Source: Paenibacillus senegalensis JC66
GTDB lineage: Bacteria; Bacillota; Bacilli; Paenibacillales; NBRC-103111
Length of the DNA: 64,000 nt
NCBI RefSeq assembly: GCF_000285515.1
Contig: NZ_HE610958.1
Coordinates: 300,015 to 364,014, forward strand
Direction: 5' to 3'
Position numbers and translations under genes: made by a program. The notes beneath the pieces were generated by a model. The model was given only the letters and a program-made list of their open reading frames with translations. It was not told the DNA's origin and searched no databases. Each line of letters opens with the position of its first letter. Positions within the stretch are counted from its first letter, which is position 1. Shown piece after piece: positions 8,196 to 17,026 of this stretch.

Positions 8196-8573
8196 ATGAA
8201 AAAAATAGCGGCGTTAATGTGGGGGGTAGCTATACTGCTCGTGGTGGCTGCATGCGGCAGCAACGGAGGCAGCAATCAAGGCATTTCGCAGGAAGAGATG
8301 GATAATGCAGAGAACGTTACCATCGTAGCGACCAATTACCAATTTGATCAAACCGAATACCGGATTAAAAAAGGCGAAGTATATAACATTGTTCTCGATA
8401 ATGCCGAAGGTGTTCACGGAATTGAAATTAAAGGCGCTCGGGTTAAGCTCGACAATGCTAATTCCAGCGAATATTTCAAGGCCGATAAAGTCGGAGAATA
8501 TGAGATCATCTGTAACATTCCTTGCGGCCCGGGCCATGCCTCCATGGTGGCCAAGTTAATCGTAGAAGAATAA
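8196..8573 (+). CDS. CuA-type cupredoxin lipoprotein (cytochrome oxidase subunit II-like domain)
   Basis: A 125-residue lipoprotein: signal helix ending in the lipobox VAAC (Cys 20), a short Gly/Ser linker, then a cupredoxin domain. The C-terminus has CNIPCGPGHASM, i.e. C-x3-C-x3-H-x2-M, and an upstream His in GVHGIEIKG, which together supply the CuA ligand set of cytochrome oxidase subunit II and nitrous oxide reductase. The Glu normally found between the two cysteines is replaced. No membrane-anchored COX2 helices are present, so this is a free-standing copper carrier or electron carrier outside the membrane. AAGGAGGAG precedes ATG 8196. It is monocistronic with its own terminator. A link to the Nos-type copper genes at 20.4-24.4 kb is inference only. 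Confidence 0.82.
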   Translation: MKKIAALMWGVAILLVVAACGSNGGSNQGISQEEMDNAENVTIVATNYQFDQTEYRIKKGEVYNIVLDNAEGVHGIEIKGARVKLDNANSSEYFKADKVGEYEIICNIPCGPGHASMVAKLIVEE

Positions 8574-8605
8574 ACAGGCTGCTTGTGAAAAATTCTTATC
8601 CAAAA

Positions 8606-8646
8606 CCAGACATTGCGCTAGATCGGCGCAATGTCTGGTTTTTTAC
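8606..8646 (+). terminator. rho-independent terminator of the cupredoxin gene
   Basis: Near-perfect stem CCAGACATTGCGC / GCGCAATGTCTGG followed by six T, 33 bases after the stop codon. Confidence 0.9.
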
Positions 8647-8830
8647 TTGCAGCAGCAGGCTTGTGGACCGAGCCAACCCTGCGGCGGCGATTCTATGCGG
8701 TTTTTCTGTGAAGATAAAACTCCCAGCATGATGAGCAATCTCGGGTAATCGTACCTGCAATGACATAACTTGCTTCGAAATTTCTTCGGAACCACTAACT
8801 GCAGCTCCTTAATTTCTTAAAGCCCTGCAT

Positions 8831-9018
8831 TTGTACGATTTGTCATACAAATCTTGGGCAATCGCCCTTCAATCCCATGCTTTTGTACGATTCGTCATAC
8901 AAATCTCGGGTAATGGCACCTCAAAGCCCTGAATTTATACGATGTTTCATACAAACCTCCGGTAATCGCACTTCAACCCCATACATTTGTACGACATTTC
9001 GTACAAAACGCAGGCAAC
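8831..9018. repeat. 52-bp-period palindromic repeats, type 1, locus A (four units)
   Basis: Units start at 8831, 8883, 8935 and 8987, exactly 52 bp apart. Each begins with a palindrome TTGTACGA-N4-TCGTACAA (with small changes), followed by a conserved AATC..GGGTAATCGC and CTTCAA.CCC segment. The last unit ends in ACGCAGGCAACAAGCCC. The same family, with the same last-unit ending, occurs on the other strand at 35571-35697. Region 8647-8830 before the array holds only degenerate relatives of the repeats and one type 2 core. Confidence 0.85.
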
Positions 9019-9041
9019 AAGCCCGCGCACCCTCGAACCCC

Positions 9042-9245
9042 GCCAACTTTGGCTATTTTCATGCCGGAGTTGTGCCTGAGAATTCAATGGCATGACTGTT
9101 TCCGCATACATTCCGCCTCGACACTCTCTGCGGCGGCGGTTCTATGCGGTTTTCCGCATACATTCCGCCTTGGCACACCCTGCGGCGGCGATTCTATGCG
9201 GTTTTCCGCATACATTCCGCCTCGGCACTCGCTGCGCACATGCTG
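9042..9245. repeat. linker and 52-bp-period repeats, type 2, locus A
   Basis: A linker (about 9048-9100, GCTATTTTCATGCCGGAGTT...CATGACTGTTT) is shared with 35730-35785 on the opposite strand. It leads into a second array whose core TATGCGGTTTTCCGCATA recurs with exact 52-bp spacing (TCCGCATA at 9101, 9153 and 9205). A single related copy lies at about 8676-8705. Confidence 0.75.
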
Positions 9246-9568
9246 CAACCGTGCTATTTCCCCTTGCTTAATCCTAACCCCCCTGCCTTCTTGCTACTTT
9301 TTAAGTTCACAGATTTCTTTTTCTTTACCTAATTATTGCTTTATTTAAGTGGTCGGGGCTCCATATCGTTGCAGCAATTAATCAGACAAAGTCAAGTGAA
9401 AACGGAATACGGCACAGCTCCGAGCTTTGATTGATGCAAATTCGTATTTCAAGTTTATTAGAGAAGCGCTTAGATGAGATCAATTTTTTTGATAAGTCAA
9501 ACTATTCCGCAGGGAACTTAGATTTGTTATGATTCCCCTAACCAGGAATATAAAGGAGGTTTAACACG
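9246..9568. other. intergenic region upstream of the SDR gene
   Basis: AT-rich, about 320 bases, no ORF with a ribosome site. It presumably holds the SDR promoter; TGTTATGAT at about 9525-9533 is a possible extended -10 without a good -35. Confidence 0.45.
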
Positions 9569-10240
9569 ATGACCTTAGAGCAAAGAGTCGTAATGATCTC
9601 TGGAGCGGGAAGCGGGTTAGGCGAAGCGGCAGCTATGATGATCGCCAAACAAGGAGCATCTGTCGTTTTATGCGGTCGGCGAAAAGAACGAGTAGACCGT
9701 GTTGCCCAGGCGATTATCGAAGCTGGAGGCCATGCGACCTCTAGCAAGGTAGATGTCTCAGAGGAACAGCAGATCACGCAATGGATTGCCGAGACCATCC
9801 AACAGCTTGGACGAATTGATGTTTTGATTAACAATGCAGCTGTAGTCGAAATCGGAACGTTATCTGATACTAAACTCGAGGATTGGGACTACCAGATTAA
9901 AAACAATCTCCGGAGTGTGTTCCTGTTGACTCAAGCCTGCCTTCCCATCATGCGTAAACAGCGTTATGGTCGGATTATCAACATTACCTCTTCGCTTGCC
10001 GACAACGGTGCAGGCGGCTATGCCGCATACGGGGCCAGTAAGGCAGCCGTCGAAGCACTTACAAGGACAGCAGCAGAAGAGGAGCGGGAGCACAACATTC
10101 TTGTAAACAGCTTCAATCCGGGAACGATCCGTTCCGCCATGCATGCTACAGGCCAATCGCCCTATAATGTGGTTCCGCAGCTGATCCGTTTGGCTACTCT
10201 GGCAGATGGCGGACCATCCGGGCAAATCGTACATGCTTGA
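9569..10240 (+). CDS. short-chain dehydrogenase/reductase (SDR)
   Basis: A 223-residue NAD(P)-dependent oxidoreductase of the classical SDR family. It shows the nucleotide loop GAGSGLG (about 12-18), CGRRKER after beta-2 (the Arg pair favours NADPH), NNAA (about 88-91), the catalytic Ser in ITSS, and YxxxK in YGASK. It is slightly shorter than the usual 240-260 residues, with a compressed C-terminal end (GGPSGQIVHA), which may mean an altered substrate pocket. The substrate cannot be read from the sequence. AAAGGAGG precedes the ATG. It stands alone and is followed by a terminator. Confidence 0.88.
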   Translation: MTLEQRVVMISGAGSGLGEAAAMMIAKQGASVVLCGRRKERVDRVAQAIIEAGGHATSSKVDVSEEQQITQWIAETIQQLGRIDVLINNAAVVEIGTLSDTKLEDWDYQIKNNLRSVFLLTQACLPIMRKQRYGRIINITSSLADNGAGGYAAYGASKAAVEALTRTAAEEEREHNILVNSFNPGTIRSAMHATGQSPYNVVPQLIRLATLADGGPSGQIVHA

Positions 10241-10268
10241 GAGTTGATTGAACCGCAAAAAGTAAATA

Positions 10269-10318
10269 AACCAGCGGGGCAACAGCCTTATAAAAAGGCA
10301 GCAGCCAGCTGGTTTTTT
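10269..10318 (+). terminator. rho-independent terminator after SDR gene
   Basis: Outer stem AACCAGC/GCTGGTT with an inner GCCTT/AAGGC stem, then six T. Lies between the convergent SDR and cvpA genes. Confidence 0.75.
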
Positions 10319-10388
10319 ATTATGACGGTTGTGGCTAGCTCCCCATCCCATCATTCAAAAGCACGTTTTCGGATGATGCCTTTGGATT

Positions 10389-10949
10389 CTAGTCCGCCCG
10401 CATGAAGGACAGCTCTGGCAGCAGCTGCTCGGCAGCCCAGCCCGGCCACTGCAGCAAATAGGGAACAAGTACAGAATCTCCCAAAGCATATTGCAGGGAA
10501 TTAGAAGGAAGAACCATAACTATATAGATAGCTAATGTGGTTAATAATAGCGCTTCGAGCAAAGCAAACAGAACGCCTCCCCAGCGATTAAGCAGGTTAA
10601 GCCCTGGTGCTTTGACTACGACATTAAGAAAATGTTTGAGGATAGCAATTCCGATGCGCACTACAAAAAACAGAATAGCAAAGGCCAGCACGTTGTAAAT
10701 GACCTGAAAAACCTGAAAATGGGCAAACAAAAACTCATAGTCGGTATTCTGCGCCAACGTTTCCAGGGGAATCAACAAGGCGATGTAAGGCGACAGATAG
10801 CGATAGAGGAAAAAGGCCGCAAGCAAGGCAGCTATTATTCCGACCACGGAAAGCAACTGCGCCACCAACCCCCGGCGATAGCCTAGTGCGAAGGAAAAAA
10901 TAACCACCCCAACAATGAGCCAATCTACAATATTCAATACGGGAAACAT
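10389..10949 (-). CDS. cvpA: CvpA family membrane protein
   Basis: A 186-residue protein with four transmembrane helices and the CvpA motifs: an N-terminal VDWLIVGVVIFSFALGYRRG and a central LLNRWGGVLFALLEALLL. Members of the family are needed for colicin V export in Escherichia coli and are linked to envelope homeostasis; the biochemical role is not settled. It begins 13 bases after the zapA stop, so the two are transcribed together, as in other Bacillales. In that group polX and mutS2 usually follow; here polX is missing and the SDR gene converges on it. Confidence 0.93.
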   Translation of the reverse strand: MFPVLNIVDWLIVGVVIFSFALGYRRGLVAQLLSVVGIIAALLAAFFLYRYLSPYIALLIPLETLAQNTDYEFLFAHFQVFQVIYNVLAFAILFFVVRIGIAILKHFLNVVVKAPGLNLLNRWGGVLFALLEALLLTTLAIYIVMVLPSNSLQYALGDSVLVPYLLQWPGWAAEQLLPELSFMRAD

Positions 10950-10962
10950 CCCGATCTATCCT

Positions 10963-12882
10963 TTAAGAGGAGGAAGAGCTGGATTCGTCTTTCTCAATTA
11001 CCAGTTCTATCCATTCGTTATATTCTTTTTTCAGTTTTTCATATTCATCAAGCAATTCCTCATAGCGCAGCTTCAATTCTTCGTCTTGATGTGCAGCGGA
11101 TGTATGGGCCTCAGAAGCCGCTGCAGCTTCTTGCATCGCCTCCAGATGACGGGCACTTTCCTGCTCCAATTGCTCATAGAGCCTTGACAATTCCTCCTGC
11201 CGGGCATCCAATTGCTGCTGCAATTGCTTTATTCGCTCCGAGTAATCTTCTTCGCGTTCGACGGCAGATTCCAGGTCTGCGCTTAAACCTTGAAGCGCAA
11301 ATTTTAAACGGGTTTGCTCCGCTTCCCAATCCTGTTCCTTACGCTTCCAAGCAGATTCGCGGCTTTCCCACTCTTGCTTCACGCTCTCCCACTGCTTTTG
11401 AATGGCTTCCCGCTTCTTATACTCCTGCTCTTGCTCCTGCTGCAGCTTTTCCAATTCCTGATACAGCTCTTCCTGCTCCTGCTTTTCCTTTTGTAAGGCT
11501 TTCTCAAGCTCCTGCTGTCTTTGCTGCTCCCTCTCTAGAGCCTGCCGCAGTTGCTCTTGCTGCTGCTCTTCGTTTTGCAAAGCCTGATACAGCTCTTCCT
11601 GCTCCTGGCGTTCTTCCTTCAGCTTCTGCTCAAGATCCCGCTGCTTCTGATGTTCCTCCTGCAGCAGTTGCTCAAGATCCCGCTGCTTCTGATGTTCCTC
11701 CTGCAGCAGCTGCTCAAGATCCCGCTGTCTCTCGCGGCCCACCTGCAGCTTCTGCTCAAGATCCTGCTGCTTCTGATGTTCCTCCTGCAGCAGCTGCTCA
11801 AGATCCCGCTGCTTCTGATGTTCCTCCTGCAGCAGCTGCTCAAGATCCCGCTGCTTCTCGCGCTCCTCCTGCAAAACTCTCTCAAGTGCCAGCTTCTCCT
11901 GGCGCTTTTCTTGCAGGGAACGCTGAAGCTCCTGCTGTTCTTTCAGCCATGTCTGCCGCAGCTTCTCGTGCTCCTGCTGCTTTGTTTGCAGTGATTGCTC
12001 CAGCTTCTGCTGCTCATCTTTGATCGAAAGCTCGCGCTTCTGGCCGGCCTCTACTTCCAGCTTCAGCTTGCTCAGCTTCGACTCTAACGCCTGCTTCTCT
12101 TCCGACCAGCGATGCTGTCTGCTCTTCCACTGGTTATGCTCGTCCTTGAGTTTGGTTAATTCCTGTTTGGCGAGAGTCAACTGATTATGCAGGTGAGTTT
12201 CTTTTTCCTGATGTTTTTTGCTCTGCTCCTCGAGCTTCTCCTGAAGCTGTTCCACCTCTTCTTTAGCCAGCTGTTGGGCGGCTTGCTGATCGGTCAGCTG
12301 ACCCTGCAGCACTTCCAGTCGGCTGGTCAGCTCCGCCCGCTCCTCGCCCCAAGTCTTCTTCTCGGCGTGGAAGCTTTCCAGTTGGCGATCGGCGTCAAGC
12401 GCTGCTTCTTTTAATTGATCGAGACTGCCCTCCAGCTGAGCCAGCGCTTTTTGCCGCTCTTCATCAAGCCGTTCAGCTTGGTGCAGCTGCTTTTGCAATT
12501 GGCTGCGCTCTTCCGTACTCTTTTGCTCAAACTCCTTCCACTGCGCCTCCCGCTGCTGCCAATCACCGATTTCCTTTTGCAGCTCTGCCTTCTGCCGTTC
12601 TAAGCGGTTGACCTGCTCCTGCGAGATTTCATACTGCTTGCGAATTTCGAGAAGCTCGTCATGCTTTCCCTTGATTTTAAAATATTCATCCGCCATATTG
12701 ACAGCGGCCAGAACAGCAATTTTCATCGTATCCAGACGCGAATTGAGCCCGGCAATCTGGTTCATTTGCTCATCCACATGCGCAGCAACCCTCTTTATGT
12801 AGCTAGAACTGGTGCTGCTCATCAGTTTATAGTTTGTTCCGTAAATATCGACCATGACTCTTGTTTTCTCTTCTGCGCTCAT
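10963..12882 (-). CDS. zapA: ZapA cell-division protein with a giant C-terminal coiled coil
   Basis: Residues 1-90 are a ZapA domain (TRVMVDIYGTNYKLMS, then helix VDEQMNQIAGLNSRLD and KIAVLAAVNMADEYFK). ZapA binds and bundles FtsZ at the division septum. Normal ZapA has about 85-140 residues; this one has 639. Residues 90-600 form an almost unbroken coiled coil rich in Gln, Glu, Lys and Leu, including eleven 14-residue repeats (333-486), and the protein ends in six serines. The start is ATG 12882 with GGGGAGGAGG upstream; the longer frame (to 13035) lacks both a ribosome site and homology-like features. Position between pheT and cvpA is the normal place of zapA in Bacillales, so this is the genuine orthologue, expanded. 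No stop or frameshift interrupts it. Confidence 0.88.
   Translation of the reverse strand: MSAEEKTRVMVDIYGTNYKLMSSTSSSYIKRVAAHVDEQMNQIAGLNSRLDTMKIAVLAAVNMADEYFKIKGKHDELLEIRKQYEISQEQVNRLERQKAELQKEIGDWQQREAQWKEFEQKSTEERSQLQKQLHQAERLDEERQKALAQLEGSLDQLKEAALDADRQLESFHAEKKTWGEERAELTSRLEVLQGQLTDQQAAQQLAKEEVEQLQEKLEEQSKKHQEKETHLHNQLTLAKQELTKLKDEHNQWKSRQHRWSEEKQALESKLSKLKLEVEAGQKRELSIKDEQQKLEQSLQTKQQEHEKLRQTWLKEQQELQRSLQEKRQEKLALERVLQEEREKQRDLEQLLQEEHQKQRDLEQLLQEEHQKQQDLEQKLQVGRERQRDLEQLLQEEHQKQRDLEQLLQEEHQKQRDLEQKLKEERQEQEELYQALQNEEQQQEQLRQALEREQQRQQELEKALQKEKQEQEELYQELEKLQQEQEQEYKKREAIQKQWESVKQEWESRESAWKRKEQDWEAEQTRLKFALQGLSADLESAVEREEDYSERIKQLQQQLDARQEELSRLYEQLEQESARHLEAMQEAAAASEAHTSAAHQDEELKLRYEELLDEYEKLKKEYNEWIELVIEKDESSSSSS
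11425..11886. repeat. 42-bp tandem repeats inside zapA (11 units)
   Basis: In-frame 42-bp units encode 14-residue repeats of the form LEQLLQEEHQKQRD. Units at residues 347-374 and 389-416 are nearly identical; the outer units have diverged (for example LYQALQNEEQQQEQ). A copy-number-variable intragenic satellite is likely. Confidence 0.9.
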
Positions 12883-13193
12883 CTTTGTTCCTCCTCCCCG
12901 ATCCCTCGAGTTGCTGTAAGACGGACAAGCTATCAACATAGGCTGTATATTCATCTGAGGTAACGGCTCGTTAGCAGCGTCTATGACAGCCGGAATAGAT
13001 TCATTATCCTGGACAAGACAAGCCGTTTCATGCAAGATTCCTGTTAATATCTGAGCATTGCTTGCAGTTAGGCCCGCTGTTGTGCCTGCAGCGGTTTTGC
13101 TCTACAATTCGCAAACACTGAGACACTTTGGCACAGCCTCTATATCTTATTTGCGTAAAAGCCCCTTGGATTTATGAAAATGTCGCCCTATAG

Positions 13194-13244
13194 AAAAGAC
13201 CTGCCTTATCGCTTATTCGATAAATATTCGATAAGACAGGCCGA
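13194..13244 (-). terminator. terminator after pheT
   Basis: Minus strand: CCTGTCTTATCG ... CGATAAGGCAGG stem followed by TCTTTTC, just after the pheT stop. It may separate pheST from zapA-cvpA. Confidence 0.7.
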
Positions 13245-13254
13245 TTTCCTTCCG

Positions 13255-15699
13255 TTATTTGCGAAGCTCTGCAGCAAAAGTTTGTTCCAGCGCGGCAATG
13301 ACCTTATTATTGATCTCGGTTACCTGGTCATCGGTCAAGGTCCGCTCCGGATGGCGATAAACAAATGAAAGGGCTACGCTTTTCTTGCCTTCACCTATAC
13401 GCTCACCAGTATAGATATCAAACACGGCTATCGACTCAAGAAGATCTCCCGCTGTTTCCCAGGCAAGCTGCTCCATTCTCCCGACCTCGACGGAAGCATC
13501 AACAACCAAGGCCAGATCTCTCGCCATGGACGGATAACGAGGCAGGCTCCGATACTGAATGGTGAACTCAGACAATTCCACGAGCGCTTCCACATCAAGC
13601 TCAGCAATGTACGTCTCTTCCAGGCCTTTGTGCCTTTGCAAATCCGGATGGAGCTGGCCGAGCGTACCCAGCTTCACAGATTTTTCCACGCTGCGCATCC
13701 AGATTTCCGCTGTCCGCCCCGGATGATAGCCGACAGGCTGTGCCGCCTCATAAGAGCTGCCATTGATCCCAAGGTAACGAAGCAGCTTCTCAATAATCCC
13801 TTTCAGGTCAAAGAAATCGGCTTTTCTAGGTTTTTCCGACCATTGCAGCGGGGATACCTCGCCGCTGATCAGGATAGAGAGCAGCCATTTTTCTTCGGGC
13901 TGTTCGGTAACCGTATCCTCTTCTGTGAGAAACACCTTGCCAATTTCAAACAGGCTTATCCGCTCAGAGCCTCTGTTCAGATTGTATTCTGCTGTCTCCA
14001 GAAGGTTGGGAATGATCGAGGTTCTCAGCACACTGCGCTCCTCACTCATAGGCATGGCCAGCTTAACCGGCTTGGCATTGGCATATTCCCCTGGGAATTC
14101 GGCCTGCTGACGCGGATGTACCAAAGAATAAGTAATCGCTTCTTGCAGCCCGCTCTGAGACAGCTGCGTCCTCATGGCACGGCGGATCTGCTGCGTCCGG
14201 TTAAGGGCTCCCGGCGTCGTGACGCCTTCCATTAAGGTTGTCGGTATATGATCATATCCATGCAGCCGAGCTGCTTCTTCATAGAGGTCAACCGCGCGGG
14301 TAATGTCTCCTCTGCGAGTCGGAACCGTAACCGTTAACGTACCGCCGGCCGCAGACTGTATCGGGAACTGAAGCCTTGCCAATAAAGACTGTACCTCATT
14401 CTCTGACAAGGAAGTTCCGAGAAATTCGTTCAGCTTCTCAATCGACAGATCAATTTTTACCGGCTCAGTCTTTCTTATGATTTGCTGAGAAACTTGAGCG
14501 GCAGCCTTGCCGCCTGCATATTGGCAAATGAGTGATGCCGCACGGTTTAATGCGGCAAGCACCATCTCCGGATTGACTTCCTTCTCAAATCTTAAGCTTG
14601 CCTCTGAACGAAGCCCGAGCTGCCGTGACGCTTTACGTACCGAAGGCCCGGCGAAGTATGCCGATTCCAGAACGATCCTGCTGGTAGCAGCAGTCACTTC
14701 CGAATTGGCCGCTCCCATAACTCCAGCTACAGCGACAGGCTTGGTGCCGTCGGTGATTAGCAGCATTGAGGAATCGAGCTTGCGTTCCACATCGTCAAGA
14801 GTAACAATCGTTTCCCCCTGACGGGCCATGCGGACAACAATATTGCCTCCATCGAGCTTATCATAGTCAAAAGCGTGAAGCGGCTGACCTGTCTCCAGCA
14901 TAACGTAATTAGTGACGTCTACGATAATGTTGATCGGACGAATTCCAGCAGCCATCAAACGGTTTTGGATCCAGAGAGGGGAAGCTTTGATCTCTACATT
15001 CTCTACATATCGGGCCGCATAGTGATAGCATTGATCAGGCGCATCGATCTTGACCTTTACCTTCTCTTCTGCAGATAAAGAGGATTCGCTCAAGCCCTCC
15101 CGATCATTGGGAAGATTTACTTCTCTTCCTGTAATCGCGCCAATCTCATAAGCTGCTCCGAGCATGCTTAAGCAATCGGAACGGTTTGGCGTCAGGTCCA
15201 GCTCAAGCACCTCATCGTCCAGCCCAAGCACGGCAAGAGCGCTAGCTCCGATTGGCGTATCTTCCGGGAGCACCAGAATGCCTTCCTGAATTTCTTTGGG
15301 CAGCAAGCGGTCATTCATGCCCAGCTCTTTGGCCGAACAGATCATGCCCTGGGATTCCACTCCCCTTAGCTTCGCTCTTTTGATCTTAAAATTGTCCGGC
15401 AGCACGGCGCCCACGACGGCTACCGGAACCTTTTGACCGGCGTCTACGTTTTTGGCTCCGCAAACGATTTGCAGATCACTTTCTCCACCGACATCCACTG
15501 TACATACACTTAACTTATCCGCATCAGGATGCTTCTCCCTCGTTTTCACCAATCCGACAACGACCTGGTGCACCCCTTTGTTCCGCTGTTCCACAACATC
15601 GACCTCAATCCCGCTGCGAGTCAGCTTTTCCGCTAATTCAGTAGCAGAGAGCCCGGACAGATCGATATAATCGGAAAGCCATTGATAGGATACCTTCAT
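13255..15699 (-). CDS. pheT: phenylalanyl-tRNA synthetase beta subunit
   Basis: An 814-residue subunit of the alpha2-beta2 enzyme that charges tRNA-Phe. Domains in order: N-terminal MKVSYQWLSDYIDL, an OB-fold tRNA-binding domain (about 40-150, GVESQGMICSAKELG), the B3/B4 editing domain, B5, the class II-like core, and a C-terminal FDX anticodon-binding domain (YRSLPRYPSMARDLALVV to the end). Length is typical. A purine-rich site (GGAAGGGAAGG) precedes the ATG. It lies 70 bases after pheS and is co-transcribed under the T-box leader. Confidence 0.97.
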   Translation of the reverse strand: MKVSYQWLSDYIDLSGLSATELAEKLTRSGIEVDVVEQRNKGVHQVVVGLVKTREKHPDADKLSVCTVDVGGESDLQIVCGAKNVDAGQKVPVAVVGAVLPDNFKIKRAKLRGVESQGMICSAKELGMNDRLLPKEIQEGILVLPEDTPIGASALAVLGLDDEVLELDLTPNRSDCLSMLGAAYEIGAITGREVNLPNDREGLSESSLSAEEKVKVKIDAPDQCYHYAARYVENVEIKASPLWIQNRLMAAGIRPINIIVDVTNYVMLETGQPLHAFDYDKLDGGNIVVRMARQGETIVTLDDVERKLDSSMLLITDGTKPVAVAGVMGAANSEVTAATSRIVLESAYFAGPSVRKASRQLGLRSEASLRFEKEVNPEMVLAALNRAASLICQYAGGKAAAQVSQQIIRKTEPVKIDLSIEKLNEFLGTSLSENEVQSLLARLQFPIQSAAGGTLTVTVPTRRGDITRAVDLYEEAARLHGYDHIPTTLMEGVTTPGALNRTQQIRRAMRTQLSQSGLQEAITYSLVHPRQQAEFPGEYANAKPVKLAMPMSEERSVLRTSIIPNLLETAEYNLNRGSERISLFEIGKVFLTEEDTVTEQPEEKWLLSILISGEVSPLQWSEKPRKADFFDLKGIIEKLLRYLGINGSSYEAAQPVGYHPGRTAEIWMRSVEKSVKLGTLGQLHPDLQRHKGLEETYIAELDVEALVELSEFTIQYRSLPRYPSMARDLALVVDASVEVGRMEQLAWETAGDLLESIAVFDIYTGERIGEGKKSVALSFVYRHPERTLTDDQVTEINNKVIAALEQTFAAELRK

Positions 15700-15769
15700 C
15701 TTATATATTCCTTCCCTTCCTGTTTAATCCAATCAGCATTTTACCTAGGGCAAAACAGCTTGAAACAGC

Positions 15770-16804
15770 TTAAATATGAACAAACTGCTGCAAAAACCGC
15801 AAATCGTTCGTATAGAAATGCCGTATATCCTCAATCCCGTATTTCAGCATGGCAATACGCTCGACACCCATACCGAATGCAAAGCCGCTGTATTCTTCCG
15901 GATCATACCCCGACATCTCCAGCACCCGCGGGTGAACCATGCCCGAGCCCAAAATTTCCAGCCACCCTGTCTGCTTGCAAGTCCGGCAGCCCGCTCCTCC
16001 GCACATCATGCAGCTGACATCGACTTCCGCACTGGGTTCCGTAAAAGGGAAGAAGCTGGGCCGCAAACGGATTTGCGTTTGTTTGCCGAACATTTCCTGA
16101 ACAAACTGCTGCAGCGTTCCCTTGAGATCGCTCATCCGAATTTTTTTATCAATGACTAGTCCCTCAATTTGGGTGAACAGGTGGGAATGGGTAGCATCGT
16201 CATCATCACGGCGGTAAACCTTGCCCGGGCATATAATCTTGACCGGAATAGATCCTTTCATCCTTTGCATAGTACGCACCTGTACAGGTGAGGTATGGGT
16301 TCTAAGCAGCACATCTTCCGTAATATAGAACGAATCCTGCATGTCTCTCGCCGGATGATCCTTAGGGAGGTTAAGCGCTTCGAAATTGAAATAATCGGTT
16401 TCTACCTCGGGCCCTTCTTCTACGGTATATCCCATGCCTATAAAAATCGCTTCAATTTCCTCAATCACCTTATTCAACGGGTGAATCGCTCCCGCCGGAC
16501 GAGCTCTGCCAGGCAGCGTTACATCAATTGTCTCCTGACGCAGCTTCCGTTCGGTCTCCTCCTTGCGGTATTGCTCCAGCTTGGCCTCGATGCCCTCAGC
16601 AATTGCAGCTCTTACATCATTGGCTACCTGACCGATGACCGGTCTTTCTTCGGCGCTCAGAGAACCCATTCCTCTTAGCACCTCAGTAATCGGACCTTTC
16701 TTGCCTAAATACTTTACTTTCAGCTCGTTCAAGTGCTGAGTATTAGCTGCCTGCTCCAATTCCTGCAGGGCCTCTTGTTTCAGCGCCTCCAGCCTGTCTT
16801 TCAT
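15770..16804 (-). CDS. pheS: phenylalanyl-tRNA synthetase alpha subunit
   Basis: A 344-residue catalytic subunit of PheRS, class II. It has the N-terminal coiled coil (about 1-90), motif 2 region ([19 protein letters not shown]) and motif 3 ([18 protein letters not shown]). The segment [18 protein letters not shown] is the usual phenylalanine-pocket region. GGAGG lies 9 bases before ATG 16804; a GTG one codon upstream is also possible. Transcription is preceded by a T-box element with a UUC specifier, so expression rises when tRNA-Phe is uncharged. Confidence 0.97.
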   Translation of the reverse strand: MKDRLEALKQEALQELEQAANTQHLNELKVKYLGKKGPITEVLRGMGSLSAEERPVIGQVANDVRAAIAEGIEAKLEQYRKEETERKLRQETIDVTLPGRARPAGAIHPLNKVIEEIEAIFIGMGYTVEEGPEVETDYFNFEALNLPKDHPARDMQDSFYITEDVLLRTHTSPVQVRTMQRMKGSIPVKIICPGKVYRRDDDDATHSHLFTQIEGLVIDKKIRMSDLKGTLQQFVQEMFGKQTQIRLRPSFFPFTEPSAEVDVSCMMCGGAGCRTCKQTGWLEILGSGMVHPRVLEMSGYDPEEYSGFAFGMGVERIAMLKYGIEDIRHFYTNDLRFLQQFVHI

Positions 16805-17026
16805 CACTAATCGCCTCCACTAAACAATTGATTGTTCATTCTTTAGAAATGTGGTGAAAAAACGGTCTATTAGTTGCGGATCATTCCTTCCGAGCGCTGT
16901 TATCCCAGATTTTTGATTACCCAGACCTTTAAAGGAGTACAATCCGGCGGTAAAGGCGCACACTTCATTTCTCCAGAACGATTCCGCAGCTTCCCGTCAC
17001 TTTCACCGCTCCTCTGCGCCTGAAAC

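Noticed and set aside
8877..9095. ORF with a translation that partly matches ORFs at 35.4-35.8 kb
   Set aside because: The likeness is caused by the shared 52-bp DNA repeats; 52 is not a multiple of 3, so the frame rotates and no stable protein repeat exists.
8831..9245. CRISPR array
   Set aside because: The whole 52-bp unit is conserved, there are no unique spacers, only three to four units, and no cas genes nearby.
11091..12023. A 310-codon plus-strand ORF rich in Ala and Pro opposite zapA
   Set aside because: It is the mirror of the repetitive coiled-coil coding region; no ribosome site, low-complexity Ala/Pro repeats forced by the complementary codons.
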